From a virus: 23,320 nt of DNA. The stretch spans positions 1 through 23,320 of the IMG/VR virus record IMGVR_UViG_3300050821_003488, one strand, 5' to 3'. Position 1 is the stretch's first letter. Every line of letters starts with the position of its first letter. A program made the translations under genes and the position numbers. Below, piece by piece: positions 13,884-21,915 of this stretch. Below the pieces are notes generated by a model. It was not told the origin of the DNA. It was given only the letters and a program-made list of their open reading frames with translations, and made no database searches.

Positions 13884-14263
13884 GGCAGGATCGGCTGCGG
13901 CTGAGGATTGAACGAGCGAACGAAGGTGGCCTGAAAGGTGCCGAGCATATCGCCGCCGCCACTGCGGTCGCTGATGCTCGCGGACCAGGTGTCGGCAACT
14001 ACGAATACCGGCGCGGCCTGATCGGGCGGCGTGATCCAGAAACCGGAGGCAGCATAGGCCCGCAGAAAGTCATCGTAGGTTTTGAGCTCGTCGACATTGG
14101 CGAATGGGAAGTTGAGTTGCCACGACGGCCGCGCTGGATTGAGCCCGCGCGTCGAGCGGTGAATGTAACCGTCGCCAAAGGCATTGCTGTCGACGGCGAG
14201 CGCGGTCGAAACCGAAGCGCCTGCCATCGGACACCATGGCCAGAAAGGTTGCGGATTGGCCAT
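13880..14263 (-). CDS. Minor tail protein, lambda gpM type
   Basis: A 127-residue protein between the tape measure and the L-like gene, exactly where gpM lies in lambda-like tails. The pattern is beta-rich with FGDGYIHRSTRGLNPARPSWQLNF, then a helix (VDELKTYDDFLRAY), FWITPPD, and a terminal strand (GTFQATFVRSFNP), as in the M family. Its role is at the junction of tail tube and tip complex. GAGG lies seven bases before ATG 14263, within the tape measure stop region. Length is a little above lambda M (109). Confidence 0.85.
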   Translation of the reverse strand: MANPQPFWPWCPMAGASVSTALAVDSNAFGDGYIHRSTRGLNPARPSWQLNFPFANVDELKTYDDFLRAYAASGFWITPPDQAAPVFVVADTWSASISDRSGGGDMLGTFQATFVRSFNPQPQPILP

Positions 14264-14270
14264 CGTTGCC

Positions 14271-16526
14271 TCACGCGGTGATGCGGCTGTAGAGCGTGCC
14301 GCCCGGCCGCCTCTCGTTTGAGATCACGTCCTTGATGGCGGCTTGCATCCGTCGCCCGAACGCCATCGCGGTTGCCGGATCGGTCGCGCCCTGCGCGGTG
14401 CCCATGGCGACGTTGACGGTGATGTTGGAACCGCCGCCGCCGGCCGCGCCGCTCGGCACGATGTTGCCGGCGGCTGTCGGCACGAATAGCTCAGGACCAG
14501 TTTCGCCCACGACATAGGGCTGTCCGGGGCTGACAGGGCCGCCATGCTGCAAGCCGGGAATGGCCGGCAGACCGGCTGCTACGTTGGCGGAATTTATGCC
14601 GGCGACATTGGCAAAGCCCGGCGCCGACGCCGCGGTCACCGGGCCGAAGAGCGTCTGGAACACTTGCGAGACGGCGGCCTTCAACGCCATCTGCGCAAGC
14701 ATGTTGGCGAAGTCGAGCGCGATCTGGGCAAAGGTCTTTGTGCTCTGGCCTTCCAGCGCCTGCAGACCATCCGTCATCGCCGTGGTCAGCCCGGTGAAGA
14801 CCTGCTCGCCCTGCGAATAGAGATCGTTGCTGCGCGCGTAGGCGTTGGCGGCGTGCTCGAAGCCGGCGGCCAGCGAACCCAGATTGTCGTCGTAGCGCTG
14901 CGCGGCAAGCGCCGACTGGTTGATCGCCTCCGTGCCCTCTTTGAGGGCGCGGTTGTAGTCGGTCTGGTTGATGCGGTGAAGGTTAAGCTGGTCGTTCAGG
15001 TCCTTGGTGAGCTTGGTGAGCGCAGCTGTGCCGTCGCCGTATTTCTTTTGGGTCTCGAGGCCCGCCTGCGTGACTTCGAGGGCCTTTTGCTCGCGGTCCT
15101 TTTTCTGCTCGTAGAGGTTGATGGCGTCTTCGAGCTGCTTGCGTTCCGCCTCATGCGCCTCGGCGTATTTCGGCCCGAGCTTGGCGAAGATGTCGTCGGC
15201 CTGCTGCTGCACCGTGATCTGACGCTTGATGTCTTCGACCGTTTTATCCTGGCCGGTGGCGATCGTGTTGTAGGCCTTGTCCGCCGCGACCCCCATCGCG
15301 GTGTACTTGTCAATCTGTGCCTGGAGTTGCTTGGCGAGGTCTTCGGCCTTTTTCTGATCGGCCGTGCTGGTCGGCTGGCTCACGCCCGGCACGATGACCG
15401 CGGGGAGCGTCGGCAGCGGTGCATTGGCCTTGTCGTGAGCGGCCTTCAACTGTGCGTAGGCGTCCTGGACCTTTACGATTTCCTGGCGCGTCGTCTCGGC
15501 TTCTTTCTTCCAGGCGTCGATCTGCGCCTGCCCGACGCGCAGTCCCGAGACATCGGGATTGTTGGCGTTGCGGATCTGCTGTTGCAGCTTCTCGTAGGTA
15601 TCGCCGAGCTGGTTGATGCGATTGGTCAGGCCGGTCAGTTGGTCATCGCCGGTCGCCGCGCCTGCGCCGCCAAGCGTTCCGATGTTGCCCAGCGCGTGGA
15701 GTTTGTCGATCCAGCCGACATTGCTGTTCAGGATCACGAAGCTGTCGGACATCGACTTAAGCGCGCGTGCGACAAACTCCAGCACGTCGGTCTTAAGCTC
15801 GATCCACCACGGCGCGGCAATGACTTGGATGCTGCGCAAGGCCTCGTCGGAGCGCGTCTTGAACTCGGCGAGTTGCGCCAGCACCTCGGGCGGGAAGATC
15901 AGCTTTTGGTTTTGCGCGACCAGCGCCGCTTGGCCTTTCGCCAAGTCCTGCAGGATGCCGTTGAGCTCCTGGCCCGAGCGACCGAACAACTGGACCTCGA
16001 GCGCGGCTTTGGTCGCGCCGTCTTTCATCGCCAGCAGTTTTTGCGCGGCCTCGGTCAGGCGGTCTTCGTTCGACCGCAGATTGCCGTTGACGTCGAGCAG
16101 CTTCACGCCGAGGTCGTTGAACGTCTTGATCGCGGCCGCGTTGCCCAGGACGGCGTTGCCGGACACGGCGTTGAAGCGCTCCAGGCCGGTGACGAGCGTC
16201 TGTTGCTCGATGCCCGCTTTCGATGCCGAGAGCGAATAGGCCTGGAAGGCGTCTGTCGAAAGCTGGAGCGCCTTCGACTGCGTGATGATCGACTGAGCGG
16301 TGTCCTCCAAGGCCTTGCCGAACGCGAGCACCTTGTCGACGACCCACATCACCGCCAGGCTTTCGACGACTTTCTTGGCTGTCTCGGCCAACGCCTCGAG
16401 CTTCTGGGCAGTCGCCGTCGTCTGCTCGCCGAAGGTCACGAGCTTTTGCTGGCTCTCGTCCATGCCGCGCGAGAAGTCGGCAAAGTCGGCCGCCAGTTTG
16501 ATGATGACGTCGCCCGCAATGGCCAT
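14271..16526 (-). CDS. Tail length tape measure protein
   Basis: The 751-residue protein is mostly alpha-helical and Ala/Gln/Lys-rich with long coiled-coil segments (about 390-560). A hydrophobic C-terminal region (about 590-660) is followed by the motif GLQHGGPVSPGQPYVVGETG at 658-677 and PELFVP, typical of this family in alphaproteobacterial phages. It sets tail length during assembly and is ejected with DNA. With the usual 0.15 nm per residue for a helical ruler, a tail near 110 nm is expected (inference). ATG 16526 shares its A with the chaperone TGA (TGATG). No lysozyme or peptidase domain is visible. Confidence 0.95.
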   Translation of the reverse strand: MAIAGDVIIKLAADFADFSRGMDESQQKLVTFGEQTTATAQKLEALAETAKKVVESLAVMWVVDKVLAFGKALEDTAQSIITQSKALQLSTDAFQAYSLSASKAGIEQQTLVTGLERFNAVSGNAVLGNAAAIKTFNDLGVKLLDVNGNLRSNEDRLTEAAQKLLAMKDGATKAALEVQLFGRSGQELNGILQDLAKGQAALVAQNQKLIFPPEVLAQLAEFKTRSDEALRSIQVIAAPWWIELKTDVLEFVARALKSMSDSFVILNSNVGWIDKLHALGNIGTLGGAGAATGDDQLTGLTNRINQLGDTYEKLQQQIRNANNPDVSGLRVGQAQIDAWKKEAETTRQEIVKVQDAYAQLKAAHDKANAPLPTLPAVIVPGVSQPTSTADQKKAEDLAKQLQAQIDKYTAMGVAADKAYNTIATGQDKTVEDIKRQITVQQQADDIFAKLGPKYAEAHEAERKQLEDAINLYEQKKDREQKALEVTQAGLETQKKYGDGTAALTKLTKDLNDQLNLHRINQTDYNRALKEGTEAINQSALAAQRYDDNLGSLAAGFEHAANAYARSNDLYSQGEQVFTGLTTAMTDGLQALEGQSTKTFAQIALDFANMLAQMALKAAVSQVFQTLFGPVTAASAPGFANVAGINSANVAAGLPAIPGLQHGGPVSPGQPYVVGETGPELFVPTAAGNIVPSGAAGGGGSNITVNVAMGTAQGATDPATAMAFGRRMQAAIKDVISNERRPGGTLYSRITA

Positions 16527-16846
16527 CAGTTTTCTCCTCGCCAGTTGCGCATCTGCCGCTCGACGTCTGTCAGGCCGTCGTCGGGCGGCGGCGGTTCAGG
16601 CGTGCGGATGACGAAGAAGTCGGACGCCTGTGCGGGCTGTGTATCGGCTCCGCGCCACAGATTGATGAGGACCGTGATCAAGGTGGCGTTGTGAATGTCG
16701 GCCAGCCGATCCGGTAGCGGCGAGACTTGGCTCTCGAAGCAATACCAGTCCATGAGTTCGCGGTAGCTCATGCCCTCGTCGATTTCGGCCACGGTGCGAT
16801 GGAGCGCCAGAGCGAGCCGATGGAGAAAGGCCCGCTCCGGCGCTAG
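16526..16846 (-). CDS. Tail assembly chaperone T-type domain, probably read only as a G-T frameshift product
   Basis: Starting from the frame after the shift at CTA 16846-16844, 106 residues follow. They include LHRLALALHRTVAEIDEGMS, YRELMDWYCFESQVSP, and NATLITVLINLWRG, which matches the T-type/DUF4035 pattern. The similarity begins upstream of the first possible start (GTG 16792), which has no ribosome site, so independent translation is unlikely. A -1 shift near the end of the G-like gene would give a 216-residue G-T fusion. In lambda, G and G-T chaperone the tape measure protein while the tube polymerises. The stop overlaps the tape measure ATG. Confidence 0.8.
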   Translation of the reverse strand, partial: LAPERAFLHRLALALHRTVAEIDEGMSYRELMDWYCFESQVSPLPDRLADIHNATLITVLINLWRGADTQPAQASDFFVIRTPEPPPPDDGLTDVERQMRNWRGEN

Positions 16847-16852
16847 GGGGAA
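16807..16852 (-). promoter_or_regulatory. Probable -1 programmed frameshift site with downstream hairpin
   Basis: Zero-frame codons at the end of G read CCU UCC CCC UAG, giving the slippery run UUCCCCC (16852-16846). Slipping back one base at CCC allows perfect re-pairing and opens the T frame (CUA GCG). Five bases after the run an eight-pair stem begins: CCGGAGCG (16840-16833) with CGCUCUGG (16814-16807), one G-U pair, loop of 18. Position and stem strength are those of a frameshift stimulator. The heptamer is not the canonical XXXYYYZ, but a C-run before a stop codon is plausible. Confidence 0.65.
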
Positions 16853-17175
16853 GGGCCGGGCTGCTCGACGATGTGGCCGTTGGGCTCGGTGCCTTCCGGC
16901 ACTTCGTCGTCGGTGGTCAGGAAACCGTTGATCTTGAGCGCTTCGGCCGCGAGGTACATGACGCGCTGCTGCAGGCGAACCGGCTGCTCCTCGACCTCGT
17001 CTGCCGACTGAAAGACGAGCGCGTTGTCGTCAGCATAGCGCAGCGATAGCGCCAGGCAGGCATAGGAGCCGTGCTCGCCGTCCTCGCGCAGGGCGGCGCG
17101 CACGGCGCGGCCCTGCTTGATGTTGAACTCGCCGAAAGTGACGGGGCGTCCGTTCCACTGGTCGCGGTAGCTCAT
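16843..17175 (-). CDS. Tail assembly chaperone, lambda gpG-like
   Basis: This 110-residue acidic protein sits between the tail tube and tape measure genes, where all lambda-like phages place the G chaperone. It starts MSYRDQWNGRPVTFGEFNIKQ and has a helical core (GRAVRAALRE, VRLQQRVMYLAAEALKING) with an acidic C-terminus ending QPGPSP at UAG 16845-16843. The terminal Pro codons form the slippery run used to make the G-T form. ATG 17175 overlaps the tail tube stop (ATGA). Identification rests on position, size, and the adjoining T-type frame more than on a strong motif. Confidence 0.8.
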   Translation of the reverse strand: MSYRDQWNGRPVTFGEFNIKQGRAVRAALREDGEHGSYACLALSLRYADDNALVFQSADEVEEQPVRLQQRVMYLAAEALKINGFLTTDDEVPEGTEPNGHIVEQPGPSP

Positions 17176-17921
17176 GCCGCCGCCTGTGCGGGCTGCACCG
17201 TCGCGGGCCTTGCGCCACTGGCGGCCGGCCTCATGCCGAGCGGCACGAAGCCCACCGGCGGCGTCTTGTAGAGGTGCACCATTCCGTCGATCTGGCCGCC
17301 GATGTTATTGGCGACGGCGGCGTTGACGCCCAGCGTCAGGTCGAAGGTGTTGACGATCGCCATGAAGGTCCAGCCACAGCCGTCATTCATGCGAACGTCG
17401 ATGGCGACCTTCTCGCCCGAGCGATAGGCGTCGAGCGCGCGGAACATGGCCAGGTCGCCGCAATCATAGAAGCCCGCCGCCGTCCACGTCCCGATGGCCG
17501 GCAGGCCGGCGACGATGCGATGCGCGGTGTCGCACAGCGTCGTGACGTCAATGGTGGCACCGGCTGGCTGGGTGGCATTGAAGTTGGAGCGGCAGAGCTC
17601 CAGCCAGGTCGGCACACTGATCGATGCCGCCGGTGTGCCGGCCGAGTTGATCGCGTTGGCCTCGCGGCTGGTGTCGCTGTCCTCCAGCGTGATCGCCTGG
17701 AGGAGCACGGTGGAGATTTTGAACGGCATCCCCTCGATCGAGTTCCAGCCGGTGTTGCGCGGCACGATGATATCGCCGACCACGGGCGGCGTGCCGCCGG
17801 TGGCGAGCGTCAGCACGCACGGCTTGGCCGCCGTGGCGCTCTCGATCACGATCGAGTTGGTGTCGATGCCCTCGTCGGAAATCATGATCACCGAGCCTTG
17901 AGAAGAAAGGCGTCCAGACAT
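17172..17921 (-). CDS. Major tail tube protein (gpV-like)
   Basis: The 249-residue protein is beta-rich with the tail-tube pattern: a start ISDEGIDTNSIVIESATAAKP, repeated beta-strand segments (PFKISTVLLQAITLE), WLELCRSNFNATQPAG in the middle, and AIVNTFDLTLGVNAAVAN near 210-228. The C-terminus is a low-complexity Ala/Pro tail (PAASGARPATVQPAQAAA). It would form the hexameric rings of the tail tube. AGGAGG lies seven bases before ATG 17921, the strongest ribosome site in the tail region, as expected for a high-copy protein. Ordering before the chaperones supports the call. Confidence 0.88.
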   Translation of the reverse strand: MSGRLSSQGSVIMISDEGIDTNSIVIESATAAKPCVLTLATGGTPPVVGDIIVPRNTGWNSIEGMPFKISTVLLQAITLEDSDTSREANAINSAGTPAASISVPTWLELCRSNFNATQPAGATIDVTTLCDTAHRIVAGLPAIGTWTAAGFYDCGDLAMFRALDAYRSGEKVAIDVRMNDGCGWTFMAIVNTFDLTLGVNAAVANNIGGQIDGMVHLYKTPPVGFVPLGMRPAASGARPATVQPAQAAA

Positions 17922-17932
17922 AGCGGGTCCTC

Positions 17933-18532
17933 CTACTTGGTCATTGCGTTGACGTTAGTTTCGATCTCCTGGCGCATGGTCGCGGTGAAGGCATCGACCG
18001 CGCCCTGGGCGGTGCCTTGGAAAGCAGGGCGGACCCACGGCCGCGGCCCGACATAGCCGACGCCCTTGGCTCCCAGGAATTTCTCGACGGTCTTGGCCTG
18101 CCGCTTCGTCCTGATGTGGGAGAAGCGCGGCGTGCGCGCCGTTCGCCGCTCGCCGGTGCCGAACTCGAGGAAGCGCCACCAGTAGGCGACTTGGTTGAGG
18201 TCGACGGGCTTGCGCGAGCGGCCTTTCGCGGCGTGGTGACGCCGGTAGGCTTTTGTCATCGGCGTGTTGCCGATCATGCTTTGCGGATACTGCACGACCA
18301 CGGCGGCCAGCACCGTGCCCTTGAGCGCCTTGCCGACGCGTACACCGAAGCCCGCCTGGATCGCGCCTGTGGCGCGCTTGAACGTCGAGTAGGTCGCGGC
18401 CTTTACGGTCTTGTTGACGAGCAGCAGACCATCGCGCAGCGCGTCGCGGCCGATCTTGCTTTTCACCTGGCCGTCGAGATCGTTGAGGTTCCTGATCGCC
18501 TCGTTGAGGCCTTTGACTTCGAGCGCGCTCAT
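17933..18532 (-). CDS. HK97 gp10-like head-tail/tail completion protein
   Basis: The 199-residue protein shows the HK97 gp10 pattern: MSALEVKGLNEAIRNLNDL, GRDALRDGLLLVNKTVKA, a basic middle with YRRHHAAKGRSRKP, then WWRFLEFGTGERR and GPRPWVRPAF. FGTGxR and RPWVRPAF near the end are hallmark stretches. Proteins of this family act at the head-tail junction or in tail completion. ATG 18532 overlaps the stop of the tail terminator gene (ATGA). The frame open upstream is a wrong-frame reading of that gene. Confidence 0.9.
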   Translation of the reverse strand: MSALEVKGLNEAIRNLNDLDGQVKSKIGRDALRDGLLLVNKTVKAATYSTFKRATGAIQAGFGVRVGKALKGTVLAAVVVQYPQSMIGNTPMTKAYRRHHAAKGRSRKPVDLNQVAYWWRFLEFGTGERRTARTPRFSHIRTKRQAKTVEKFLGAKGVGYVGPRPWVRPAFQGTAQGAVDAFTATMRQEIETNVNAMTK

Positions 18533-19011
18533 GGCGTCCAGCCGCCGGGCGGCATCGGCGGCACCTCGAAGCCCTGGCCGGTGCCGAGCCATCCGTTGCC
18601 GAGCGAGCCTGTTGCACTGCGCCGCGTCTGGAAGATGAACTTGGCGGTGAGCACGACTTGCCACCATTCGCCCATGCCCTCGGGGTCGACGTCGTGCGGG
18701 CCATCGACGCCCAGGATGCGCAAGCCATCGCGCGCCGCGCCGTGCAGGCCTTGGCGGACCTCGGCGATCGCCGCGTCGAGATCGCCGGGGCCTTTTCCGG
18801 AACGGGTGAACAGGCCGATCATGAAGAAGCCCTGTTCCTCGACCCACGGCTGCGAGCCCAGCGTCTGGTCCTCGCGCGACGTGTTCTGGTAGATCGTCGC
18901 GGCCCACTGGTCGGGAAAGCCATTAGTGTCAGCCGGCCAGTTGACGGTTTCGAGGTAGGGCACGGTGATCGTGTCGGCCCAGATAGACAGCATGGCTTCG
19001 AGCGGCGTCAT
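18529..19011 (-). CDS. Tail terminator-like protein
   Basis: The 160-residue protein carries MTPLEAMLSIWADTI, VNWPADTNGFPDQWAATIYQ, a beta-hairpin region VEEQGFFMIGLFTRSGKGPG, a helix (DLDAAIAEVRQGLHGAAR), and GEWWQVVLTAKFIFQTRR, the alternating alpha-beta pattern of phage tail terminators (gpU/DUF4128-type). This ring caps the tail tube and binds the head. In this operon it precedes rather than follows the gp10-like gene. ATG 19011 overlaps the upstream stop (ATGA). Family assignment is by fold pattern and context. Confidence 0.8.
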   Translation of the reverse strand: MTPLEAMLSIWADTITVPYLETVNWPADTNGFPDQWAATIYQNTSREDQTLGSQPWVEEQGFFMIGLFTRSGKGPGDLDAAIAEVRQGLHGAARDGLRILGVDGPHDVDPEGMGEWWQVVLTAKFIFQTRRSATGSLGNGWLGTGQGFEVPPMPPGGWTP

Positions 19012-19361
19012 TGCTGGCCTCCGCGCAAGAGCACCTTGAAAAACGTCGGGTTGATGATCGGCGCGCCGCCGCTTTCCTCGACGCTGTAGGTGCGGCCATC
19101 GGGCGTGACGACGCGATCGAAGCGGGCAGGGGTGATGCGCGCCGGAAAGGCGGCGACAAATTCGTTGGCGTTGAACACGCCGATCACGTCCTGTTGAAAG
19201 GCCGCGGCGAACAGGTCGTCGGCACGTTGGCGGCGGATGAAGATGCGCAGCGTGGCCGTCGTGCCGTCGTGCAGCGTGTAGGTCGCATCCTTGCCCTGGC
19301 GCCGGAGGTTCCATCGCTCCATGCCGGCGATGAAATCAGAGAAGTTCATCTCGACACTCAC
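19008..19361 (-). CDS. Head-closure/head-tail joining-like protein
   Basis: A 117-residue product with GTG 19361 as start, overlapping the connector stop (GTGA); ATG 19349 is an alternative. The middle YTLHDGTTATLRIFIRRQRADDLFAAA and the end DRVVTPDGRTYSVEESGGAP with NPTFFKVLL look like a small beta-barrel protein of the stopper or head-tail joining type. It lies between the head-tail connector and the tail terminator, the usual place for the head-closure protein. Sequence similarity is not strong enough to name a family, so the role comes from position. Confidence 0.7.
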   Translation of the reverse strand: MSVEMNFSDFIAGMERWNLRRQGKDATYTLHDGTTATLRIFIRRQRADDLFAAAFQQDVIGVFNANEFVAAFPARITPARFDRVVTPDGRTYSVEESGGAPIINPTFFKVLLRGGQQ

Positions 19362-20107
19362 GGCGCGGGCCCCGGCTTGGTGGTCGGATAGCTGTCGCCG
19401 CCGATGAAGGCGCGCCAATCGACGTAGGGGTCGAGCAGCACCGACCACGGCCCGATCAGCGGATCGCCGGCGGCCTTCTTGGCGGCGTCGCCGACGAAGC
19501 CCGCGAGGCCTTCGGAGAAGTCGACCTCGCCCACGTCGGTCGTGGCGATGCGCGTGATGTTGCCCAGGCCGAGGCCCATCTGCTGCGCCTGGCGCGTCGC
19601 CCAGAGTGGCGAGAGGCAGCCCAGCAGCGCCTCGTAGAGATCGCTCGGCACTTCGTCGAAGCCGGCCTGGTAGGTGATGACCGCTTGGCTGGTCAGCAGC
19701 AGCGCGGCGCAGTCCATCGCTTGGCTGGTGGTGCCGAGCGAGAGCACGCGGCCGCTGTCGTTGTCGACCACGACGGCGTCGGGATCGCCGTCATTGAGGT
19801 TGAAGAAGATCGCGTCGATGGACTTCACCGGAAAGACGCGAAGGAATGTCGAGGCGCGGCGGCGTTCGTTCAAAATCGGCGGCTGGTTCATGTGGAAATG
19901 GCTGGGCGCGATCTCCGACCAGTCGTCGATCCAGGGCCCGACCAGTTGCAGCGGGCGGCCGGTGTAGATCTGAAAGCGCGCCCAGATGCCGTCGATGCGG
20001 CGTTGCAGCCAGGCGTCGTTGCTCGTGTCGCCGGCCGGGATGCCGAGGTCGTCCTTGATCGTGTCGAGATCGACCGGCGCGACCTTGAGCGTGGGCTTGT
20101 CAGCCAT
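19358..20107 (-). CDS. Head-tail connector protein (gp6-like)
   Basis: The 249-residue protein has the connector-like start VDLDTIKDDLGIPAGDTSND, WLQRRIDGIWARFQIYTGRP (a helix pair), then beta segments (LRVFPVKSIDAIFF, SGRVLSL) and a long helix PSDLYEALLGCLSPLWATRQ. The pattern fits the gp6/head-tail adaptor group that binds below the portal ring. It is larger than HK97 gp6 (about 110) because of an extra C-terminal region (GEVDFSEGLAGFVGDAAKKA onward). ATG 20107 overlaps the previous stop by eight bases. Confidence 0.82.
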   Translation of the reverse strand: MADKPTLKVAPVDLDTIKDDLGIPAGDTSNDAWLQRRIDGIWARFQIYTGRPLQLVGPWIDDWSEIAPSHFHMNQPPILNERRRASTFLRVFPVKSIDAIFFNLNDGDPDAVVVDNDSGRVLSLGTTSQAMDCAALLLTSQAVITYQAGFDEVPSDLYEALLGCLSPLWATRQAQQMGLGLGNITRIATTDVGEVDFSEGLAGFVGDAAKKAAGDPLIGPWSVLLDPYVDWRAFIGGDSYPTTKPGPAP

Positions 20108-20447
20108 CGGCGTGCTCCTTCAGGAGCTCGTCGAGCAGACCAGCGACCAGAGCCTTGATCGAGCCGATGGGCCGGTCGTCGTCGAAGAAGGTGCCGTCCT
20201 TGTCGATCGAGAGTTCGGGCGGGATCGCGCCGATCGCGCACTCGACCGTATGCTCGCGGCCGTCCGAGAGCTTGACCGTGATCGAGAAGTGCCCCGGCTT
20301 GTCGCTGGCGCTTTCGATGCTGGCGATCCTGGGCACCGTCGCGAGGCGGGCGTCGATGCGCTCCTGCAGGCGCGCCTCGAGCAGCCGGAAATGCTCGGCC
20401 ATCACGTCGGCCACGAGCTTTTCGAGAGCGGGCTTGTCTAGGTCCAT
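20100..20447 (-). CDS. Small helical protein between portal and connector genes
   Basis: The 115-residue protein begins MDLDKPALEKLVADVMAEHF, a strongly helical stretch (residues 3-40), followed by a beta-rich part SITVKLSDGREHTVECAIGA and a helical end (SIKALVAGLLDELLKEHADG). It is acidic and soluble. ATG 20447 overlaps the portal stop by ten bases. No family recognised. Phage operons often place scaffold, protease or small accessory head proteins here; a scaffold/accessory role is a guess. It is not a recognisable prohead protease. Confidence 0.65.
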   Translation of the reverse strand: MDLDKPALEKLVADVMAEHFRLLEARLQERIDARLATVPRIASIESASDKPGHFSITVKLSDGREHTVECAIGAIPPELSIDKDGTFFDDDRPIGSIKALVAGLLDELLKEHADG

Positions 20448-21823
20448 GGCGATGATCCCCACAGGCGTTGGCGCACGAGGCCGCGCACGCGCTCGATGTC
20501 GAAGGCGGCGTCGGGGTTGGACGGCGGCGGCGTGACTTCGTCGGGCGGTGTCGGTGTTGGCGTTGGCGGCGGACCGTTGGCGGCGCTTAACGGCACGTAC
20601 TGCATCTGCACGCGCGGCTCGTCGCCGCCCTCGACCGGCGGCAGGCCCTCTTTGCCGCGCACCTCGTTGATCGACATCCAGCCGGCGTTGAGCGCCTGTT
20701 GGTAGGCGAGATAACGCACGTCGATCTCGCTCGCGAGGAATTGCGAAAGGTCGTAGCGGATCTGGTAGTTCATCGGGAACTGGAAGGCGCGCTCCCAGCG
20801 CCGTTGCATCGCCTCGATGTGGTTGGCGAGACAGCCGCTCAAATATGCTCGGGCAAGCGCCTCTGAGTTGCGGTAGGTGACGCGATTGGTGTCGCCCAGC
20901 AGGAACGGCGGCACGCGGAAGACGCGGCCCACGTCCTCGACCGAGAAGCGCATCTGCTCGATGAGCTGCGCGTCCTGGGCGGTGATGGTGAGCGGTTCCC
21001 ACTTGAGGCCTTCGGGAAGGACGGCGGTCTTGCCGAAGCGCTCGCCCGAATAGTTGTTGTCCCAATCCTGGGCGAGGCGGTTCATCGTGGGCTCGCTCAC
21101 CTTGCCGGGCGCGGTGAGCACGCCGCTTGGCCGCGATGCGTTGCCGAAAAACTTCTGGCTGTTCGACAGGATCGAAATGCCGACCGACGTCGAGGCCGCG
21201 GCGGCGTAGATCGGCGTCACGCCGACCAGCGGATAGGCGGGCAGGAGCGGCAGGCGATGGTGAACGATGTCGCGCTCGGGGATGATCTCGTCACCGACCA
21301 GGCCGGCCAGGCGGTTGAAGCCGCAGCGATAGAAGACCGATCCGTCCTCGCCGATATAGGGATACGTCGTGCGCGGATCGAGAACGTGCATCGCCGTCGT
21401 CTCGCCGCGCCGGTTGCGCTGGCCGATCCAGGCGTAGCCGTTGCCCTGCAACAGGAACGACAGGATGAACAACTGCATGAAGTCGCTGTAGGTCTGGTAC
21501 TCGTTGGGCTCGCGGAACAGGGCCGCGTAGTAGTCGCTGCGCTGGACCTCGGCCGCGCCGGTCTGCCCGTCGATCTTGTTGACGATGATCGGCAGCTTTG
21601 AAATGTCGCTCGAGATCATCGTGACGCAGGCGTAGACCGCCGAGAACGCCAGCAGCGAAAGCGGCGTCGGCTCGCGCAAGTTCATCTGCCACGAGCCCGG
21701 CTGCCCGCGATCGCCATTGCCGGTCGGCCACAGCACGTTGGGCGTTCCGCCCAGGCCGCCGCCGCTCGCCATCGGCACGGCGTTGCCTTGCGGTTTCTTC
21801 GCCCGTTGGCGTCGTCGGCTCAT
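20438..21823 (-). CDS. Portal protein, HK97 family
   Basis: The 461-residue protein fits the HK97-type portal: LSLLAFSAVYACVTMISSDI near the start, LPIIVNK, LQGNGYAWIGQRNRRGE, LDPRTTYPYI, DIVHHRLPLL, SVGISILSNSQKFFGNASRP, SGVLTAPGKVSE, FSVEDVGRVFRVPPFLLGD, and NHIEAMQRRWERAF. It forms the dodecameric ring for DNA entry. ATG 21823 is chosen because GGAGG lies seven bases upstream; an in-frame ATG at 21889 falls inside the intergenic terminator region and has no such site. The C-terminal 70 residues are Pro/Thr-rich then helical. It is downstream of the capsid gene, unusual for this family. Confidence 0.95.
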   Translation of the reverse strand: MSRRRQRAKKPQGNAVPMASGGGLGGTPNVLWPTGNGDRGQPGSWQMNLREPTPLSLLAFSAVYACVTMISSDISKLPIIVNKIDGQTGAAEVQRSDYYAALFREPNEYQTYSDFMQLFILSFLLQGNGYAWIGQRNRRGETTAMHVLDPRTTYPYIGEDGSVFYRCGFNRLAGLVGDEIIPERDIVHHRLPLLPAYPLVGVTPIYAAAASTSVGISILSNSQKFFGNASRPSGVLTAPGKVSEPTMNRLAQDWDNNYSGERFGKTAVLPEGLKWEPLTITAQDAQLIEQMRFSVEDVGRVFRVPPFLLGDTNRVTYRNSEALARAYLSGCLANHIEAMQRRWERAFQFPMNYQIRYDLSQFLASEIDVRYLAYQQALNAGWMSINEVRGKEGLPPVEGGDEPRVQMQYVPLSAANGPPPTPTPTPPDEVTPPPSNPDAAFDIERVRGLVRQRLWGSSPWT

Positions 21824-21836
21824 TGGCGGCCCTCCG

Positions 21837-21866
21837 AAAAAAGGCCGGGGCACGATGACCCCGGCC
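21837..21866 (-). terminator. Intrinsic terminator between the capsid and portal genes
   Basis: On the minus strand GGCCGGGG (21866-21859) pairs perfectly with CCCCGGCC (21850-21843) across an eight-base loop, followed directly by six U (21842-21837). It lies in the 92-base gap after the capsid stop and just upstream of the portal ribosome site. It could uncouple the high-copy capsid from the low-copy portal by partial termination. The structure is certain; the efficiency is unknown. Confidence 0.85.
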
Positions 21867-21915
21867 AGTTTGCGTAGACGGCGCGGCAACGGATAACCGC
21901 GCCGTCCCCTCAGGT

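Noticed and set aside
14544-16694. 716-codon open frame on the plus strand opposite the tape measure gene
   Set aside because: Antisense frame produced by high-GC codon bias; Arg/Leu/Val-rich composition, no ribosome site, no family pattern, fully covered by a convincing gene.
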